A DNA stretch of 64,000 nucleotides, from assembly GCA_946811695.1 (NCBI GenBank), contig OX328125.1:102458176-102522175 (forward strand), given 5' to 3'. Source of the stretch: Gonocerus acuteangulatus (taxonomy: Eukaryota > Arthropoda > Insecta > Hemiptera > Coreidae). Shown here one piece after another: positions 21,015 to 33,113 of this stretch (position 1 is its first letter; every line of letters begins with the position of its first letter). The position numbers were made by a program, and so were the translations under genes. The notes under the pieces were generated by a model that saw nothing but the letters and a program-made list of their open reading frames with translations, made no database searches and was not told where the DNA came from.

Positions 21015-21280
21015 CTCGCCCTGGCCTGCTGAGGTTGCTGTTGGTACGGGTAGACCTGATGTACGGGGTAAGGAGGATAGGAACATGGCTGGTAGAACGT
21101 CGGAAGAAGACCTTGGATTCTCGCCTCCAACTCTGCAAGTCTTGAAACCATAGACTCTTCCTCCAAATCCAAGTTGTCATCATTAGGCCAAGGATTGGCC
21201 ACACCTTCAGGAGTAGATCGGGTACGGTTCAACTCGACGTATCGCTGTCTTAGTTCATCGCTTTCCACCTTTAGTTCAAC
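21015..21280 (-). CDS. Host gene exon (coiled coil then Tyr/Pro/Gln-rich segment), protein unrecognised
   Basis: An open minus-strand block of 266 bp is bounded by an acceptor (GCCGTTTCAAG before GTTGAACTAAAG) and a donor (GCGAG then GTATGG). The protein reads VELKVESDELRQRYVELN, then an acidic linker DDNLDLEEESM, a heptad-like VSRLAELEARIQGLL, and YPPYPVHQVYPYQQQPQQAR. It joins in phase 0 to the exon at 25,749-25,911, continuing its coiled coil. It ends in phase 2, so at least one more exon is expected to the left, but none was found here. GC content is higher than its surroundings. Confidence 0.65.
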
Positions 21281-21367
21281 CTTGAAACGGCAACGATTTA
21301 TATGAGATCACTAATTAACCCAAAGATTGCCCAGGTGTTTCCAGTTACACCCTTTCCCAAAATCTTG

Positions 21368-22031
21368 TAGGGATGGGCGATAATCGATAGTTGAGCACTA
21401 TCGATAGGCCGATACTATCGATAGTTATTCGATAGTGGCTTCTCCTATTCCTTACATACCCCTATTCCTAACATTAAGAATTTAATGTTTTTGAATTGAA
21501 TTATTTATTACTTGCAGGATTAGGTATATTTATAATATTACACAAAAGTTTATAACGAATAACGAATTTATTTAAATTTATAAAAAGCATTTCCAAAGAA
21601 TACAATATGAAAAAGTGCTATTATTTCAAATTATTTTAGTTGTGCTCCTTGAGCCGCTTATTACTAGAAAGGAAAAACAACTTTTCCGCTTTTCTTTGGC
21701 TGTCTGTTCCGCTGCTCAGAAATGATTTTTCCAGCGGCTGAAAATACACGTTCTGCGGCTACAGACGAGCCTGGAACACAAAGGTATTTCCTGGCTACAT
21801 TATGTAGTTGGTTGTATTCACCAGACATTTCCTTTTCAGTATTTAATTCACTATACGTGTCAGTATTTAATACCAAAGCCCTCCAGATGATAAGAACTTT
21901 AATTCTAAAAAAAGTAAAAACTATATTAAGTAAGTAAAACTCTATCTATACTTCATGACTATCGATAGCTACTATTGATAGTCATGACTATCGATATATC
22001 GATAGAATATATTGACTATCGCCCATCCCTA
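21368..22031 (-). mobile_element. hAT element, internally deleted, with transposase C-terminus
   Basis: The termini TAGGGATGGGCGATA and its inverted copy at 22,017-22,031 enclose subterminal arrays of ATCGATAG. Flanks AAATCTTG and GGCTCTTG share 5 of 8 bases, so the duplication has decayed or the end is slightly mis-set. The element carries the last part of a hAT transposase on the minus strand and lies in the intron of the host gene. Confidence 0.75.
21664..21876 (-). pseudogene. hAT transposase, C-terminal dimerisation domain fragment
   Basis: NQLHNVARKYLCVPGSSVAA followed by ERVFSAAGKIISEQRN is the signature of the hAT C-terminal dimerisation region (A-x-x-Y-L-x-x-P-x-S-S-x-x-x-E-R-x-F-S-x-A-G). 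DNA-binding and catalytic regions are absent. Confidence 0.8.
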
Positions 22032-22203
22032 GGCTCTTGTATCCCATAACGTCTTGAATGATTTACTCCTAAGCGCTTCATTTAAAATTATGTTGTTGTT
22101 TTTTGTTTTTGTCTTTTTTTCTGCTTATTATAGACCAAAAGAGACTATTTGGGAAAGAAAGTGAAAAAATACTCAATCCAGCACTAACGTTTCCCAAAAT
22201 GCA

Positions 22204-22656
22204 TTGTTAAATTTCCATGATTTCGGACCGTTAAATCTAAAAATTATTCCTAATGTTAAAAGACCCCCCCCCCACCTGAATGCTCGCACCGTTAACCATA
22301 TTTTAATTGAGTGCCGAATCTATAACGAGAAAAAATTCATGTTTAAATTAAATCGTTCATTACGGCAGGTTTTAGAAGACAATAATGTTAATAATGAGGT
22401 GGAGTTTATAGAAGATTTATATCTCCTGGACAACATTTGAAGCACCTTATTTAACCTTATCATAATGAGAGCTTCTTCTCAGCTCTCTGTTTATTCCATG
22501 ATATATATTGATATTTACTTTTTCAATTTAGCATCATCCCAGAGAAAACTATATTACATTAAAAACCTCACCATGAAAAGAGAAACCTCAATTTCACCAT
22601 GGCTTAGTAATAGGGCAACAATGACCTTATGCGATCGCCCATGTAAATAAAAAAAA
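22204..22656 (+). pseudogene. LINE ORF2 C-terminus and 3' tail
   Basis: VNHILIECRIYNEKKFMFKL and FIEDLYLLDNI then stop (22,440) match the ends of the other LINEs. The UTR runs to ATGACCTTATGCGATCGCCC, a degenerate form of the hairpin tail, and an A-run. The Helentron-type element at 22,658 starts at the end of that A-run. Confidence 0.7.
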
Positions 22657-22657
22657 G

Positions 22658-23575
22658 TCCGTCACGCAGGAGCTGCATAACTAAGCACTTTCCTCAGAAT
22701 TTCGGTAGTGTAGATTGCTTTCCAGAACAATTTGCTTAAAATATCCTACATAAATAAAATAAAAACATGAATAGTTCTCTTTTAAATTTGTAATGAGTAA
22801 CTGATCAATTAATAATTTGCTTCCAGAGTTATGTTTACACATGGTACCTATTACACTACGTAATAAATACAAAAAACCTCATATTATCGTATTTTGATCT
22901 AACGCAGGAACAGGATACAGTCACCCTAGTGGTAGAAAGCGCTCCTTGCGGCGGCTTTGTGAACCTACGTCTGACGGGCTTTTCTATTGAAATATATTAC
23001 AAATTAAACCCCCGCTTTCCGATTGACCGATTCAGCTCATTTTTACAACACTTCTTTCTCATGAGTTACCCACGACGTATACCGCGTTTCGTTACAATAC
23101 AGCAGAAATTACGACCGGTATGAGTATATTAAGAATTTGGGTCAAGAGTAAACCCCCCCCTTCTAATGAACCGATTTAGTTTATTTTTACAACACATATT
23201 TACCTGTAGATTACCACTACGAATACCGAGTTTCGTCGAAATATACCAAAAATCACGGCTGGTAGTGGCGAATTGGTATTGTGGGTCTGGAGTAAACCCC
23301 CCCTTCTAATGAACCGATTTAGTTCATTTTTATATCTCACTTTTCTCTCTATATGACCACTACGAATACCAAGTTTCGTTGAAATATAACAAATATTACG
23401 GCTGACATAGTCAAATTAGTGTTTTGGGTTCGGGGTAAACCCCCCCTTCCGGTGGACCGACTTTGGTGGTTAACGAACTCGTTCAATCGTTTGCTAATTG
23501 AATGCTATATACCAAGTTTCGTGACGAAAAAACAAAAACTCTGGCCGCTATCGTGTTAACAGACACATATATATA

Positions 23576-23630
<55 letters not shown>

Positions 23631-23751
23631 TTTAACGGGGGTCATTTTCGGTGTCTACTAGGTAGGATCGATAAAGATTTGAAGAAATTTTTCAAAAATT
23701 CCGTCATGAGTCCAACCTCAATAGCTACTTTCCTTCGGAGGAAAGTGCTAA
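22658..23751 (+). mobile_element. Helentron-type non-autonomous element, family 1 copy B
   Basis: Both ends are complete: 5' TCCGTCACGCAGGAGCTGC and 3' hairpin ACTTTCCT-TCGG-AGGAAAGT then GCTAA. It is 1,094 bp with (TA)n at about 23,578-23,626 before the terminal block. It has one fewer internal 120-bp repeat than copy A. Confidence 0.75.
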
Positions 23752-24305
23752 AAGAAGTAAAATGTGTACATTACTTATACTACAGTATTCTTTTGAGTAT
23801 TTGAATATTGTACAATACATTACTTTTTGGGAAAAAATTAACTTTTAAATTTAAATTTAAAGGTATTTAGTATATTTTTTATTTCTGACAAATGCAGTCT
23901 ACCCTTAATTTTTCTAAATTTTATGGACAGAGGTATGAATAAAAGAAAGAGGAGGCGGGCACTAGAAGCCCCACAAACGCATGCTAGGGTTGATCCATCG
24001 AAGCAGTGCTTAGTTTAGTTATTTACATATTTGAGGAGCTTCGTAACGAAGACGACTGGCTCCATGAAATGTTTTACAAACTAACTTGAAATCAAAACAT
24101 AGTAATAAACACAGATATTGAAAACAAAACCAAAGAAGAAAGTAAAGGGGAAAAACAAATAATCAGGAACATTATTATCAAAGAACAGCTGTGTTAATTA
24201 AACTAGTGCCTACTATAACGAAAAATTCATGGGAAAAATTACATTCATATTGTCTATTTACTTTTTCCTGGCCGCATTCTTCTTTGTTCTTTTTGTTTTT
24301 CGAGG
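23752..24305. other. No recognisable gene (intron)
   Basis: Between the Helentron-type element and the LINE ORF1 remnant. It is AT-rich, with no motif identified. Confidence 0.45.
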
Positions 24306-25469
24306 TCACCTCTGCCGCTTATAGTTTATATTTTCATTACTCCCAGAGTTTTCCAGTCTTTCCGCATCTTCGTCTTCATTCGAACTGCTCTCCACTTGTC
24401 GGGTGGTGCTACTACCAGACTCCTTTCGAGGGCTCCTAGCTTCTTGAGGAGGACGATCTCTCTTAGGAGACATCATTCTCAGGAAGTTTTCCATCAATTC
24501 CAGACGTTCAGCGCTTTCCTGGGTTAACATTTCCAGTGTTATCTTTAAATCAGCATCTTCATATTTTACCTTCCCTTGCATGCTTTGGTTCTCTTATAAT
24601 CTCTTCTTCTATATTAAGATATTCCTGCAAGGTCGGGACACCGGAGTACTCATCTCCTAAAATTGATGGATTATATTCTTTCTTTTCTTTTAAGCGTGAT
24701 ATTTTAGGGTCTTTTATACGACCACCATCATTTTTAGAATTGTTTGTAGTTTCTGTATTTTTAGGGAGTTCATTATTAGTAATAACTACATGATTTGTTT
24801 CAACTTTATTTTCATGAGTTACAGGACATCGTGAAGCTAAATGATTTCCTTTACATATGAAACAGCTGAGCCCTTCAGTTGTAAAAAATATGTTAAATAA
24901 TTTATTCTCAACTCTTATAACCAAAGAGGAATGTAACTTGTTAGCGTGCTCTGGTTTAATGAACAGCTGTCTTCTATGACTAAGCACATGTGCTAAGCGT
25001 GGATCATGAAGACTAGCTTTTAGACAAACCAAGGGCGTTACTATGGCAATACCTAACCTCTGTAATGCATCTTCAATGGCTTGGTTAGGTATTACTGGAA
25101 ACACATTCGATACTATTACTCGAATAGCTGGCTCTAGAAGACGTTTTATTACAATATCATGGCCACCAATATTTACAATATGATGTTGGTTTATTAACCG
25201 ATCAACTTCATCCTTACGGTTGAAGTACAGAATCTACCTCTAGAAATATAGGAAGCAAATGTTATAGATTTGGAATCGACAAAATCAATCAACCCCAGCA
25301 CATAATCTTCCTGTTTTATTCCATTCACAGTCTTTAAAACTATTGCATTTTCACTGGGACACAATGATCCGCTTATGTAGGTTGTTTTATTAGTAAAACC
25401 AGATTGCTTTGAAGCATCTTTTGTTGGTGGAATTTGACCATCTGAGGTTAGGTTGAACTGTGATTCCAT
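24306..25469 (-). pseudogene. LINE ORF1 (gag-like) with CCHC knuckle, frameshifted
   Basis: Successive minus-strand frames read as one protein: residues with YVLGLIDFVDSKSITFASYI and SRGRFC, then (after a frame change near 25,190) IPNQAIEDALQRLGI, RLAHVLSHRRQLFIKPEH, the zinc knuckle CFICKGNHLASRCP, and after another change near 24,580 a charged, Ser-rich C-terminus. ORF1 proteins of I/Jockey-type LINEs bind RNA through such knuckles. No ORF2 follows on the minus strand, so this is an isolated remnant, lying in the host-gene intron. Confidence 0.7.
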
Positions 25470-25748
25470 TATATCATAAATTTAACTCTTGAGGGTCAGT
25501 AAGATACAATAAATTGATTTCTCGCTTACCAATGATAATGTTATGCACACTTAAAAAAGTCAAAGTAAAATCTTTCTCTTCTTAACTAATTCCTAGAAAA
25601 ACTGAAGGCAACTTTTTCCAACGTTCTTGTTAACACACGCGCACAGCTGTTCCTTGTTAGTTTAGTTATAATGTACTAGTTTCTTAATATTAATGCAAAC
25701 AATAACTCAAAATGACAATACACATAAAGTTACATCTAAATAGCTTAC

Positions 25749-25911
25749 CTGCTTGTCCTTGAAAGACTGCTGCAAGTATTCCAGAAGCCGTATCTTCTCG
25801 CGCTTCTCGAGTTCCTGAAGTTTCACTTCATCGGTGACTTTCTTCAGAAGAACCTCCTCCTCCATCAAGGACTTGTCTTCAACCGATCCCAGGATTGGGC
25901 TGTACAATATC
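25749..25911 (-). CDS. Host gene exon encoding coiled coil, protein unrecognised
   Basis: Acceptor TTTCATTTTTAG and donor CAG/GTAAGC bound a 163-bp open exon. Translation gives LYSPILGSVEDKSLMEEEVL, then LKKVTDEVKLQELEKREKIR and LLEYLQQSFKDKQ, a strongly heptad-like, charged helix. It ends in phase 0 and continues into the exon at 21,015-21,280 (DKQ then VELKVESDEL). Balanced codon use and intact splice sites separate it from the transposon debris around it. I cannot name the protein. The first exon(s) should lie further right or outside the window. Confidence 0.7.
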
Positions 25912-26004
25912 CTAAAAATGAAATGCTACTAAAAATATGTTTGGTTTTGAATAAAACTTACACTAAAGATGAATGATTTTTTAGAAGGTTTCGATAAATA
26001 TTCT

Positions 26005-26105
26005 TTCTTCGAAGGAAAAGTCACTACCCCTAGTGAGAATCGGACCCACGACCTACGAAACGGAGTGCACACGCCTTAGAAATCCCGGGCTTCCCAATAC
26101 AACAT
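26005..26105 (-). repeat. tRNA-like SINE fragment
   Basis: CACTACCCCTAGTGAGAATC, CCCACGACCTACGAAACGGA and ACGCCTTAG correspond to the SINE at 30,815-30,935 in the same orientation. Diverged and incomplete. Confidence 0.5.
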
Positions 26106-26360
26106 TAATTGACCCACGGTTTGCGATATATCCAAAATGAAACCGTTTGATGAATTCGATACATTTATTGATCCCAACTGTTCAGGAAATATTTTAATCT
26201 CATCAAGAATGTTTTTTCTTCGGAGTTGTCTTTCTTAATCCAAAGCTCTGTTACCGTATCATTTTATCTTACTCTTACCATTTTGTTATTGAAACTTTAC
26301 CGAAAAGAAATCGTACATTGTGGTTATATTTGTGCTTTTCCGGCGTCTAAGCCAATCAAT

Positions 26361-27560
26361 GGATGGATGAATGAATGAATGAATGAATGAAAAAAAAAAC
26401 TTTATTCTGGGACTTCGTCCCATAAGAATAAAAATAAGTACAAAATAAACAATAAATAAATTTAACCTAAAAATATAAATATGAATAAAGAAAAACAAAA
26501 GTATAAAAGAACAAAACAAAAATAGCAACTAATACAAATATTATATGTGAAGCCTTAAATAATAAAATGAAATATAAGTAAATATGTACATTCATTGGAA
26601 TGGGGCAATGATGATACAATGTTCAGAGGGGGATGGGAATAAAATTAAAGAGTTTAAATAAACAAATAAATATTAAAAAGTTTAATAAATATTAAAGGAA
26701 TGGGGGCTATAAAAAGACATAAACTAGGAAAATGCATAAACACGAGAAAAAAACAGCAATATAATTTACAAAGGTAATCAGATCTTCCTGGTGGTGAAAT
26801 TTTAAGAAGCGTCTTCCTGGGAGGACAGGAGAAAAGCAAAGAGGCGGGATTTAAAGACAGGTAAGGAAGGAGAGTGTCGAATGGAAAGAGGGATAGAGTT
26901 CCAGAAGGAGGAGGCTCGGGAGATGAAGGAACGGTCGAAGAAGGCTGTTTTATGAGTGGGAGGATAGAGATCGGAGGGACGGGAGCGGGTACCACGGGAA
27001 TGGACAGCAGATTTAAACTGCAGGAGGTTGTAAATATAGGAAGGAGATTTGGAAGAAATGGTTTCAATGGAGGAAGGAGAACCTAGGAAATATTGTCGTC
27101 AAATTGATGGAAATAGCCACTTCAACTCGGAATACCGGTGTGAAATATGGGCATCCCTGGGGGTATCGAGGATAAATCTGAGAAAACTGTTCATTAATCG
27201 CTTAAGACGAACCTCAAGCTCCCCAGTGAGCCCTCCATACACCAGGCAACCATAGTCGAAGTGGGGGAACACTAGAGAAGATACAAGAAGCTGACGTGTA
27301 GGAGTAGGGAGGAGGTGACGGGAACGGTTAAATAGTTTAAGGGTGGCTATGGAGCGACGAGTGATTAGGGATAAGTGATTTTTCCAGGATAGGTTTTGAT
27401 CGAAAACAAGGCCCAGGTTCTTGGCAGTGGAAACATATTGAATAGGACTGGAGTCAATGGTGAAGGAAGGGAGGATAGGAGAAAGGATGCTTTCTTCAGC
27501 GTGTTATTGGTACTTTGTGTTAGGGTTATGGGAACAAATTCTACTAGCCCAAATTCTTCC
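26361..27560 (-). pseudogene. LINE (CR1/Rex-like) RT C-terminal region and 3' end with (CATT)n tail
   Basis: Minus-strand translation, with several frame changes, gives NLGLVFDQNLSWKNHLSLI, then SRHLLPTPTRQLLVSSLVFP, FDYGCLVYGGL, RDAHISHRYSELKWL, and SFISRASSFWNSIPLSIRHS. These are the post-palm blocks of CR1/Rex/Jockey-like reverse transcriptases. The element ends with TGGGACGAAGTCCCA, a possible hairpin, AATAAAG and a CATT microsatellite (26,361-26,390), the sort of 3' end CR1-type LINEs use. This is a different LINE family from those with the GGCGC tail. Confidence 0.75.
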
Positions 27561-28279
27561 TCCAAGCTGAGGGTTGATGGTCAACAATACCATTAGGGAC
27601 AGAGCCCTTGTTGATTTTGATCGTTCAATGAGGTTACAAATCTTACAAAAAGGTTTGTCTTGTCGCTCCAAGGCCTATAGGGCCAAATGCCACTGGAGGC
27701 TTTTTTCCTCCATGCAGAGGGTTGCGAGTACCAATCGGGTCTGAGATAGGTTTCTTTCTGTCCATAAACCGCGCTAGAGACACAAACTTCAAGCTCCTTT
27801 ATTGATACTAACCGCATTATAGAGAGAGGCTTATCTACCTGGGCTTAAGATTATGGGTACACATTATCCGTAAAATGGAGGCTTTTAGCGCGTTCCTCTC
27901 CCTAACTAATTCTTAGTACACTTAAACTATGGTTTTTCCGAGCCGTTTAACATTAAGGTATTTAAATTTTGGTTTCTGTGGCACCAGCAAGCACATCTTC
28001 TATCATAGACCTAGCAGACAGTCACCAGATGCAGGCCACTAAGGTAGAACTGGCACGGGGGACTCTACTCGACCTTGGCTAGGTCCCTCTCCCGCTGACT
28101 GTCGAGTGTTGTCTTTGCCTCCTATGATACCAACCATGAGGCATTAAAGACTTAATAGTGGTTAAATTGTCGTAAAACATAGGGACATGAACGTTCTGTA
28201 AACGCGCTTTTTGTTCGATTCGGACGTTTTTCTTTATATCTAAGTTCCGATTCCACTGGGATGGAGGTTTTTCTCCATT
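27561..28279. other. No recognisable gene
   Basis: Moderate GC content and several near-tRNA or SINE-like phrases (for example GGGTTGCGAGTACCAATCGG), but no assignable element. The frame at 27,593-27,817 has no recognisable similarity. Confidence 0.4.
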
Positions 28280-28441
28280 TTAGCGCGGTTCCTCCCTCCC
28301 CCATTGGGAGGAACCCCGCTTATAGGGTTGATACAATGAAACAATCCGGAAGTGCCGACTACAAAATTTCGCGTTTCAGAACCCCTAGAGACCGAAAATA
28401 ACGGTGGTTCAAATTTGTATATATATATATATATATGTATA

Positions 28442-28492
<51 letters not shown>

Positions 28493-30018
28493 CTGTTCGC
28501 TCTCTAGATAGAAGACGAATGGTCCGATTTTGATGAAATTTGGTACAAAAATCCTTCGTCCAATTTGAAAGGTCAAGTTCGTTAACCAGCAAAATCCGCC
28601 TACTGGAAGATGGCGTTTGGGGCGAAATTCACGCAAAAAAAATCGTAACGCTTACGTTTTTGAGTTCATAAGCTTCTAAGTACTCGTTTTTTTATGATTC
28701 CTGGGCTAGGAAAACGAATGAAACCATTTTCAAGGCGATAGCTTTAACCGTTTTCGAGAAAATTGGAAAAATATTTTTTGAATACCGTTTTTGGTTTGGG
28801 TACTTAGAATCATGAGATTCAGTTGAAACATTTTCTGCATGTTCTACTTTCATCAAACCTAATATGTTGAAATTTTGGTTACGTTTGGAGTTAAGGAAGG
28901 GTTAGAATAAAATATTTTATTAACAGACATAAAAAGTTTTAGTAACTTTGTTTACTTTCATTAATAACTCGAAAAAGGTTGAGAATCTTGGTAAACGGAA
29001 GAATACCATTAGAAAGCTTATTAAATGCTCTAAAAAAAAGGTTCTAATGCAAGTTTTTATTAGGCGATGTCAATCGGAGAAATAAGAGCTTAAAACTTTA
29101 AAGTAATTGATTTCGCTTATTCGAACTGTTCTTTTTGTCTGTTTTTTATTCCTTGTTATTTTTTAATTGCTTATTGTTGGATAATGTATTTGAAAATAAA
29201 ACAGGTTAAGAAAAATAAGAAAAACAATTTAATGTTAGAGATATGGATTTCCAAGATATATAGCTTTTCAACTGCCTAGCGTCCTTCCTAGTGAGGGTTC
29301 TTTGTCTTTGATTTTGGTACTTAGAATTATGGGATACAGTTGAAACATTTTCTGCATGTTGGAGTTTCATCAACACTAATATGTTGAAATTTTTGTTACG
29401 TTTAGAGTAAAGGAAGGGTTAGAATAAAACATTTTATTAACAGACAAAAAAGGTTTTGGTAACTTTGTATAATTTCGTTAGTATCTCGAAAACCGTTGAC
29501 AATCTTGTGAAGCGGAAGATTACCATTCGGAAGCTTACTAAATGTTCTACAAAAAAGGTTCTGAAGAAAGTTTTAATTAGGCGATGTCAATCGGAGAAAA
29601 AAGTGCTTAAAGCTTTAAATTAATTGATTTCGTTTATTCCAGTGGTTCTTTTTGTCTGTTTTATTTCTTGTTATTTTTTAATTGCTTATAGTTGGATAAT
29701 GTATTTGACAATAAAACTGGTTAAGTAAAATAACAAAAACAATTTATTGTTAGAAATATAGATTTCCAAGATTCCAAGACCTTGTCACTAGCGGGTCTGT
29801 TTCTAGTGTAGCGGACCCTTCCAGGTAAGATTGTAAATCATGACCTTTCAAGACTTTACTACTCACAGGAATGGCGCTAGTGATCTTAAGGGTTGACACG
29901 CCATCATAATAATTAATTTAAAAAAAAAAGACTGGTGGAACCAAAATAATAACTGCTTCTATTTTAATCTTTCCAAATTAGACTACCGCGCTAAGATGAT
30001 GCAGTCCTGCGAGACGGA
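28280..30018 (-). mobile_element. Helentron-type element, family 2, long copy
   Basis: On the minus strand the 5' end is TCCGTCTCGCAGGACTGCAT with subterminal TTAGCGCGGTA at right. The 3' end has a CCTCCCAATGGGGGAGG-like hairpin and GGAACCGCGCTAA at left. A (TA)n run (28,419-28,489) precedes the terminal block, as in family 1. The body holds a direct duplication of about 517 bp (the motif TACTTAGAAT at 28,801 and 29,318). No protein-coding remnant was found. Confidence 0.7.
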
Positions 30019-30814
30019 CTTTTTTCCTGCAGAGAGCCTTGGATTTTGTTTAAATACTTTTCTGCTCGTGTATATGTACGTTTAGGACGCTTCGAAAAAC
30101 AAAACCTCAATTTTTTCCCCTACAAACAGGAAATTAACCTCACCTATCAAAATATATATATACCTCACATGTTTTAACTAACCTGATCGATATTTAAATG
30201 TATTGTAAATGCCTTAGAATGAGTTCATTAATGATTTTCTTCTACTCACCAAGTACATAGAAGAGTAACCAGGAAATTCATATGAATCCTACGAAGCACA
30301 ACTCGACATCTTAGTAATTATTGAAATTTTTAGTAATCGTCACGAGTGAATTTCGAATCTCAAGCCAGGGCGTCCTTGGAAGACATCTTGGAAAATTGGA
30401 ATGTGTCTACATCCTTATTGAATCCATTAAGTTGTTGTTTTTACCGCTCTAAGTTATATCAAATAAAGTTGATAGTTTCAATATTTAATTAACCTCAATT
30501 TATATATTTATTATTCGAACTTTTTATTACCAGCAGCTATGATTTTTGGAGAAGGAGAAGGGGATCTAAAAATTTTAATTTTTTTAATCATAAGAGGCCA
30601 AACACTGTTTTGAGATCTAATCAATATGGAACTCAAAGCTGTTTGGCTTAGGTATGGCTAAAACGGTATTGCTTTTCATAAATCCATAGTTAGTTTAATT
30701 AATTTAATTTAAATTTTACATTTACATTAAAAAAAAGTTAACGTCCATTATCATTAACTAGGAATTTTAGGACTGGTTCTCTAAAGGTTACCACCCTTTT
30801 CTAGCCAGGTTAGG
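30019..30814. other. No recognisable gene
   Basis: AT-rich DNA without motifs. Nothing supported on either strand. Confidence 0.45.
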
Positions 30815-30935
30815 GCTGATGACTTTTCTTTTTTCTAAAGAAAAGCCACCGCCCCTAGTGGGAATCCAACCCACGACCCTTGGCACGGAGTGTTAAAGGC
30901 TCACGCCTTAACACTCACTGCCTCCAATAAACTAT
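30815..30935 (-). repeat. tRNA-derived SINE copy
   Basis: Minus strand: GGCAGTGAGTGTTAAGGCGT resembles a tRNA 5' half, GGGTCGTGGGTTGGATTCCC holds a B-box-like element, and GGTGGCTTTTCTTTAG follows. The next GGGTGGTAACCTTTAGAG matches a body segment also seen in the 5S-derived SINE. Related fragments are at 1,231, 26,005 and 47,597. Confidence 0.6.
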
Positions 30936-31239
30936 AATCTGAATTTGCACCATAAAATACATTTTCTTTATTTTTTTAAAACCTTAAATACCAGTAATTT
31001 ACAGATTATGGGCAATAATAAAAAAAATAGCCTAACCGTGGTATTAGCGTTTGTAAATAAAGAGAAGACTAACCTTGTCAACTATAAAAATATTTTTTTT
31101 AAAATATTGACAAATTTGCGTCAAAATGATTTAGAAAACACATGTGCATGCCTAAACCTTGTTCTTGATTCGTAGAAGATGACGCTCAAGAGAAAATAAG
31201 CTAAGGATTTTAACAAAATAGAAATACAAAGAGTGAGCT
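30936..31239. other. No assignable gene
   Basis: A Lys/Asn-rich plus-strand frame (30,945-31,175) precedes the LINE RNase H region but shows none of its motifs. Confidence 0.35.
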
Positions 31240-31251
31240 ATTATTTATTTT

Positions 31252-31600
31252 ATGTGGATTCCATCACACATTGGGAATACCCCCAATGAACTTGCAGACC
31301 AAGCAGCAAAGGAAGCAGCCCTATCCGAGATAGAACCTACTACAATCACCACCAAATCAGACATATACTCCTGGGTTAAAAAACAAGCTTCAGATGATTG
31401 GACAAAAATGTGGTCAGAGGTCACCAATAACAAGCTACAAAATATCAAACCCACTCCAAAAACATGGAAAACATCATTTCAAGAAATAAGAAGACATGAA
31501 ACAGCACTAAGCCGTTTACGATTTGGACACACACGCTTAACCCATTCTCACCTTATTACAAAAGAAGATCCTCCAAAATGCAACCGATGTAACAAACAAA
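31252..31600 (+). pseudogene. LINE ORF2 RNase H end and CCHC start
   Basis: MWIPSHIGNTPNELADQAAK is the last RNase H block (W-I-P-S-H-x-G-x-x-x-N-E-x-A-D). LSRLRFGHTRLTHSHLITKE and PPKCNRCN begin the C-terminal zinc cluster. The frame is broken inside the cluster by the TIR element and resumes at 32,850 (VVHIFEECPG). Confidence 0.8.
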
Positions 31601-32612
31601 GATAAAAATGCAGTTTCCCGCCCTCCAAACCGATTTCTTTCAAACTTTGCACAATAACGTATTTTGATGCACTAAACACGAATACGATAAAAAAAAGAAG
31701 TCCGTCACGCAGGAGCTGCATAACTAAGCACTTTCCTCAGAATTTGGGTAGTGTAGACTGCTTTCCAGAACAATTTGCATAAAATATGCTACATAAATAA
31801 AATAAAAACATGAATAGTTAAATTTGTAATGAATAGTTTTAAATTTGTAATGAGTAACTCATCAATTATTAATTTGCTTCCAGAGTTATGTTTACACATG
31901 GTACCTACTACACTATGTAATAAATACAAAACACCTCATATTATCGTATTTTGATCTAACGCAGGAACAGGATACAGTCCCTCTAGTGGTAGAAAGCGCT
32001 CCTTGCGGCGGCTTTGTGAACCTACGTCTGGCGGGCTTTTCTATTGAAATATATTACAAAGTAAACCCCCGCTTTCCGATTGACCGATTCAGCTCATTTT
32101 TACAACACTTCTTTCTCATGAGTTACCTACGACGTATACCGCGTTTCGTTACAATACAGCAGACATTACGACCGGTATGAGTATATTAGGAATTTGGGTC
32201 CAGAGTAAACTCCCACTTCTAATGAACCGATTTAGTTTATTTTTACAACACATATTTACCTGTAGATTACCACTACGAATACCGAGTTTCGTCGAAATAC
32301 ACCAAAAATTACGTCTGGTAGTGGCGAATTGGTATTGCGGGTCCGGAGTAAACTCCTAATGAACCGATTTAGTTCATTTTTATATCTCACTATTCTCTCT
32401 ATATTACCACTACGAATACCAAGTTTCGTTGAAATATAACATATATTACGGCTGACATGGTCAAATTAGTGTTTTGGTTTCGGGGTAAACCCCCCCCTTC
32501 CGGTGGACCGACTTTGGTGGTTAACGAGCTCGTTCAATCGTTTGCTAATTGAATGCTATATACCAAGTTTCGTGACGAAAAAACAAGAACTCTGGCCGCT
32601 ATCGTGTTAACT

Positions 32613-32666
<54 letters not shown>

Positions 32667-32842
32667 TATACATTAGCTCTCATAACCTGCATAACAGTGA
32701 ACTTTAGTGCATAATAACTTCTTTCCTAGTTAAATCCGACGTTTTTTTTTTTTAACGGATTCGTGTTTAGTGCATCAAAATACGTTATTGTGCAAAGTTT
32801 GAAAGAAATCGGTTTGGAGGGCGGGAAACTGCATTTTTACCC
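31601..32842. mobile_element. TIR element (ATGCAGTTTCCCGCC family), copy 2
   Basis: Ends TAAAAATGCAGTTTCCCGCC and the inverted GGCGGGAAACTGCATTTTTA are flanked by AAACAAA at 31,594-31,600 and 32,843-32,849. Arms share CAAACTTTGCACAATAACG and TGATGCACTAAACACGAAT, also found in the element at 40,586-41,141. The left arm is interrupted by a Helentron-type element at 31,701. The 7-bp duplication could be an 8-bp one with one change, so hAT or P-like classes remain open. Confidence 0.75.
31701..32663 (+). mobile_element. Helentron-type non-autonomous element, family 1 copy C, 3'-truncated
   Basis: The 5' end TCCGTCACGCAGGAGCTGC and internal repeats match copies A and B. The copy stops in its (TA)n run (32,617-32,663), without the hairpin and CTAA end. 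The TIR element resumes immediately after, lacking the inner part of its left arm, so a deletion anchored in the microsatellite is likely. Confidence 0.7.
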
Positions 32843-32849
32843 AAACAAA

Positions 32850-32993
32850 TAACTGTAGTCCATATATTTGAAGAATGCCCCGGTACGAAAACCTGTTTAA
32901 AAAACATCATCTGCCACGATCATTAAAGGAAGTACTCTCTGATTCAACCCAAACAATCCCCCTCTTAATGTCAAACCTCCTGCAAAATATATG
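32850..32993 (+). pseudogene. LINE ORF2 C-terminus, continuation
   Basis: TVVHIFEECPGTKTCLKNI, then a stretch with HDH, KEVLSDSTQ and LLMSNLLQNI before the stop supplies the H...C half of the zinc cluster and the terminal helix missing from the block before the insertion. Confidence 0.7.
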
Positions 32994-33052
32994 AAAAAAA
33001 AAGGATTAATTAAAAATAAAAAATAAAATATTAAAAAAAAGGAAAAAAAATA

Positions 33053-33058
<6 letters not shown>

Positions 33059-33110
<52 letters not shown>
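33059..33110. repeat. (TA)n microsatellite
   Basis: Lies in the LINE 3' UTR. About 26 units with one interruption at the start. Confidence 0.95.

Positions 33111-33113
<3 letters not shown>

Noticed and set aside
26874..27596. Plus-strand frames of about 66-70 codons
   Set aside because: Antisense to the minus-strand LINE RT remnant, which has recognisable motifs.
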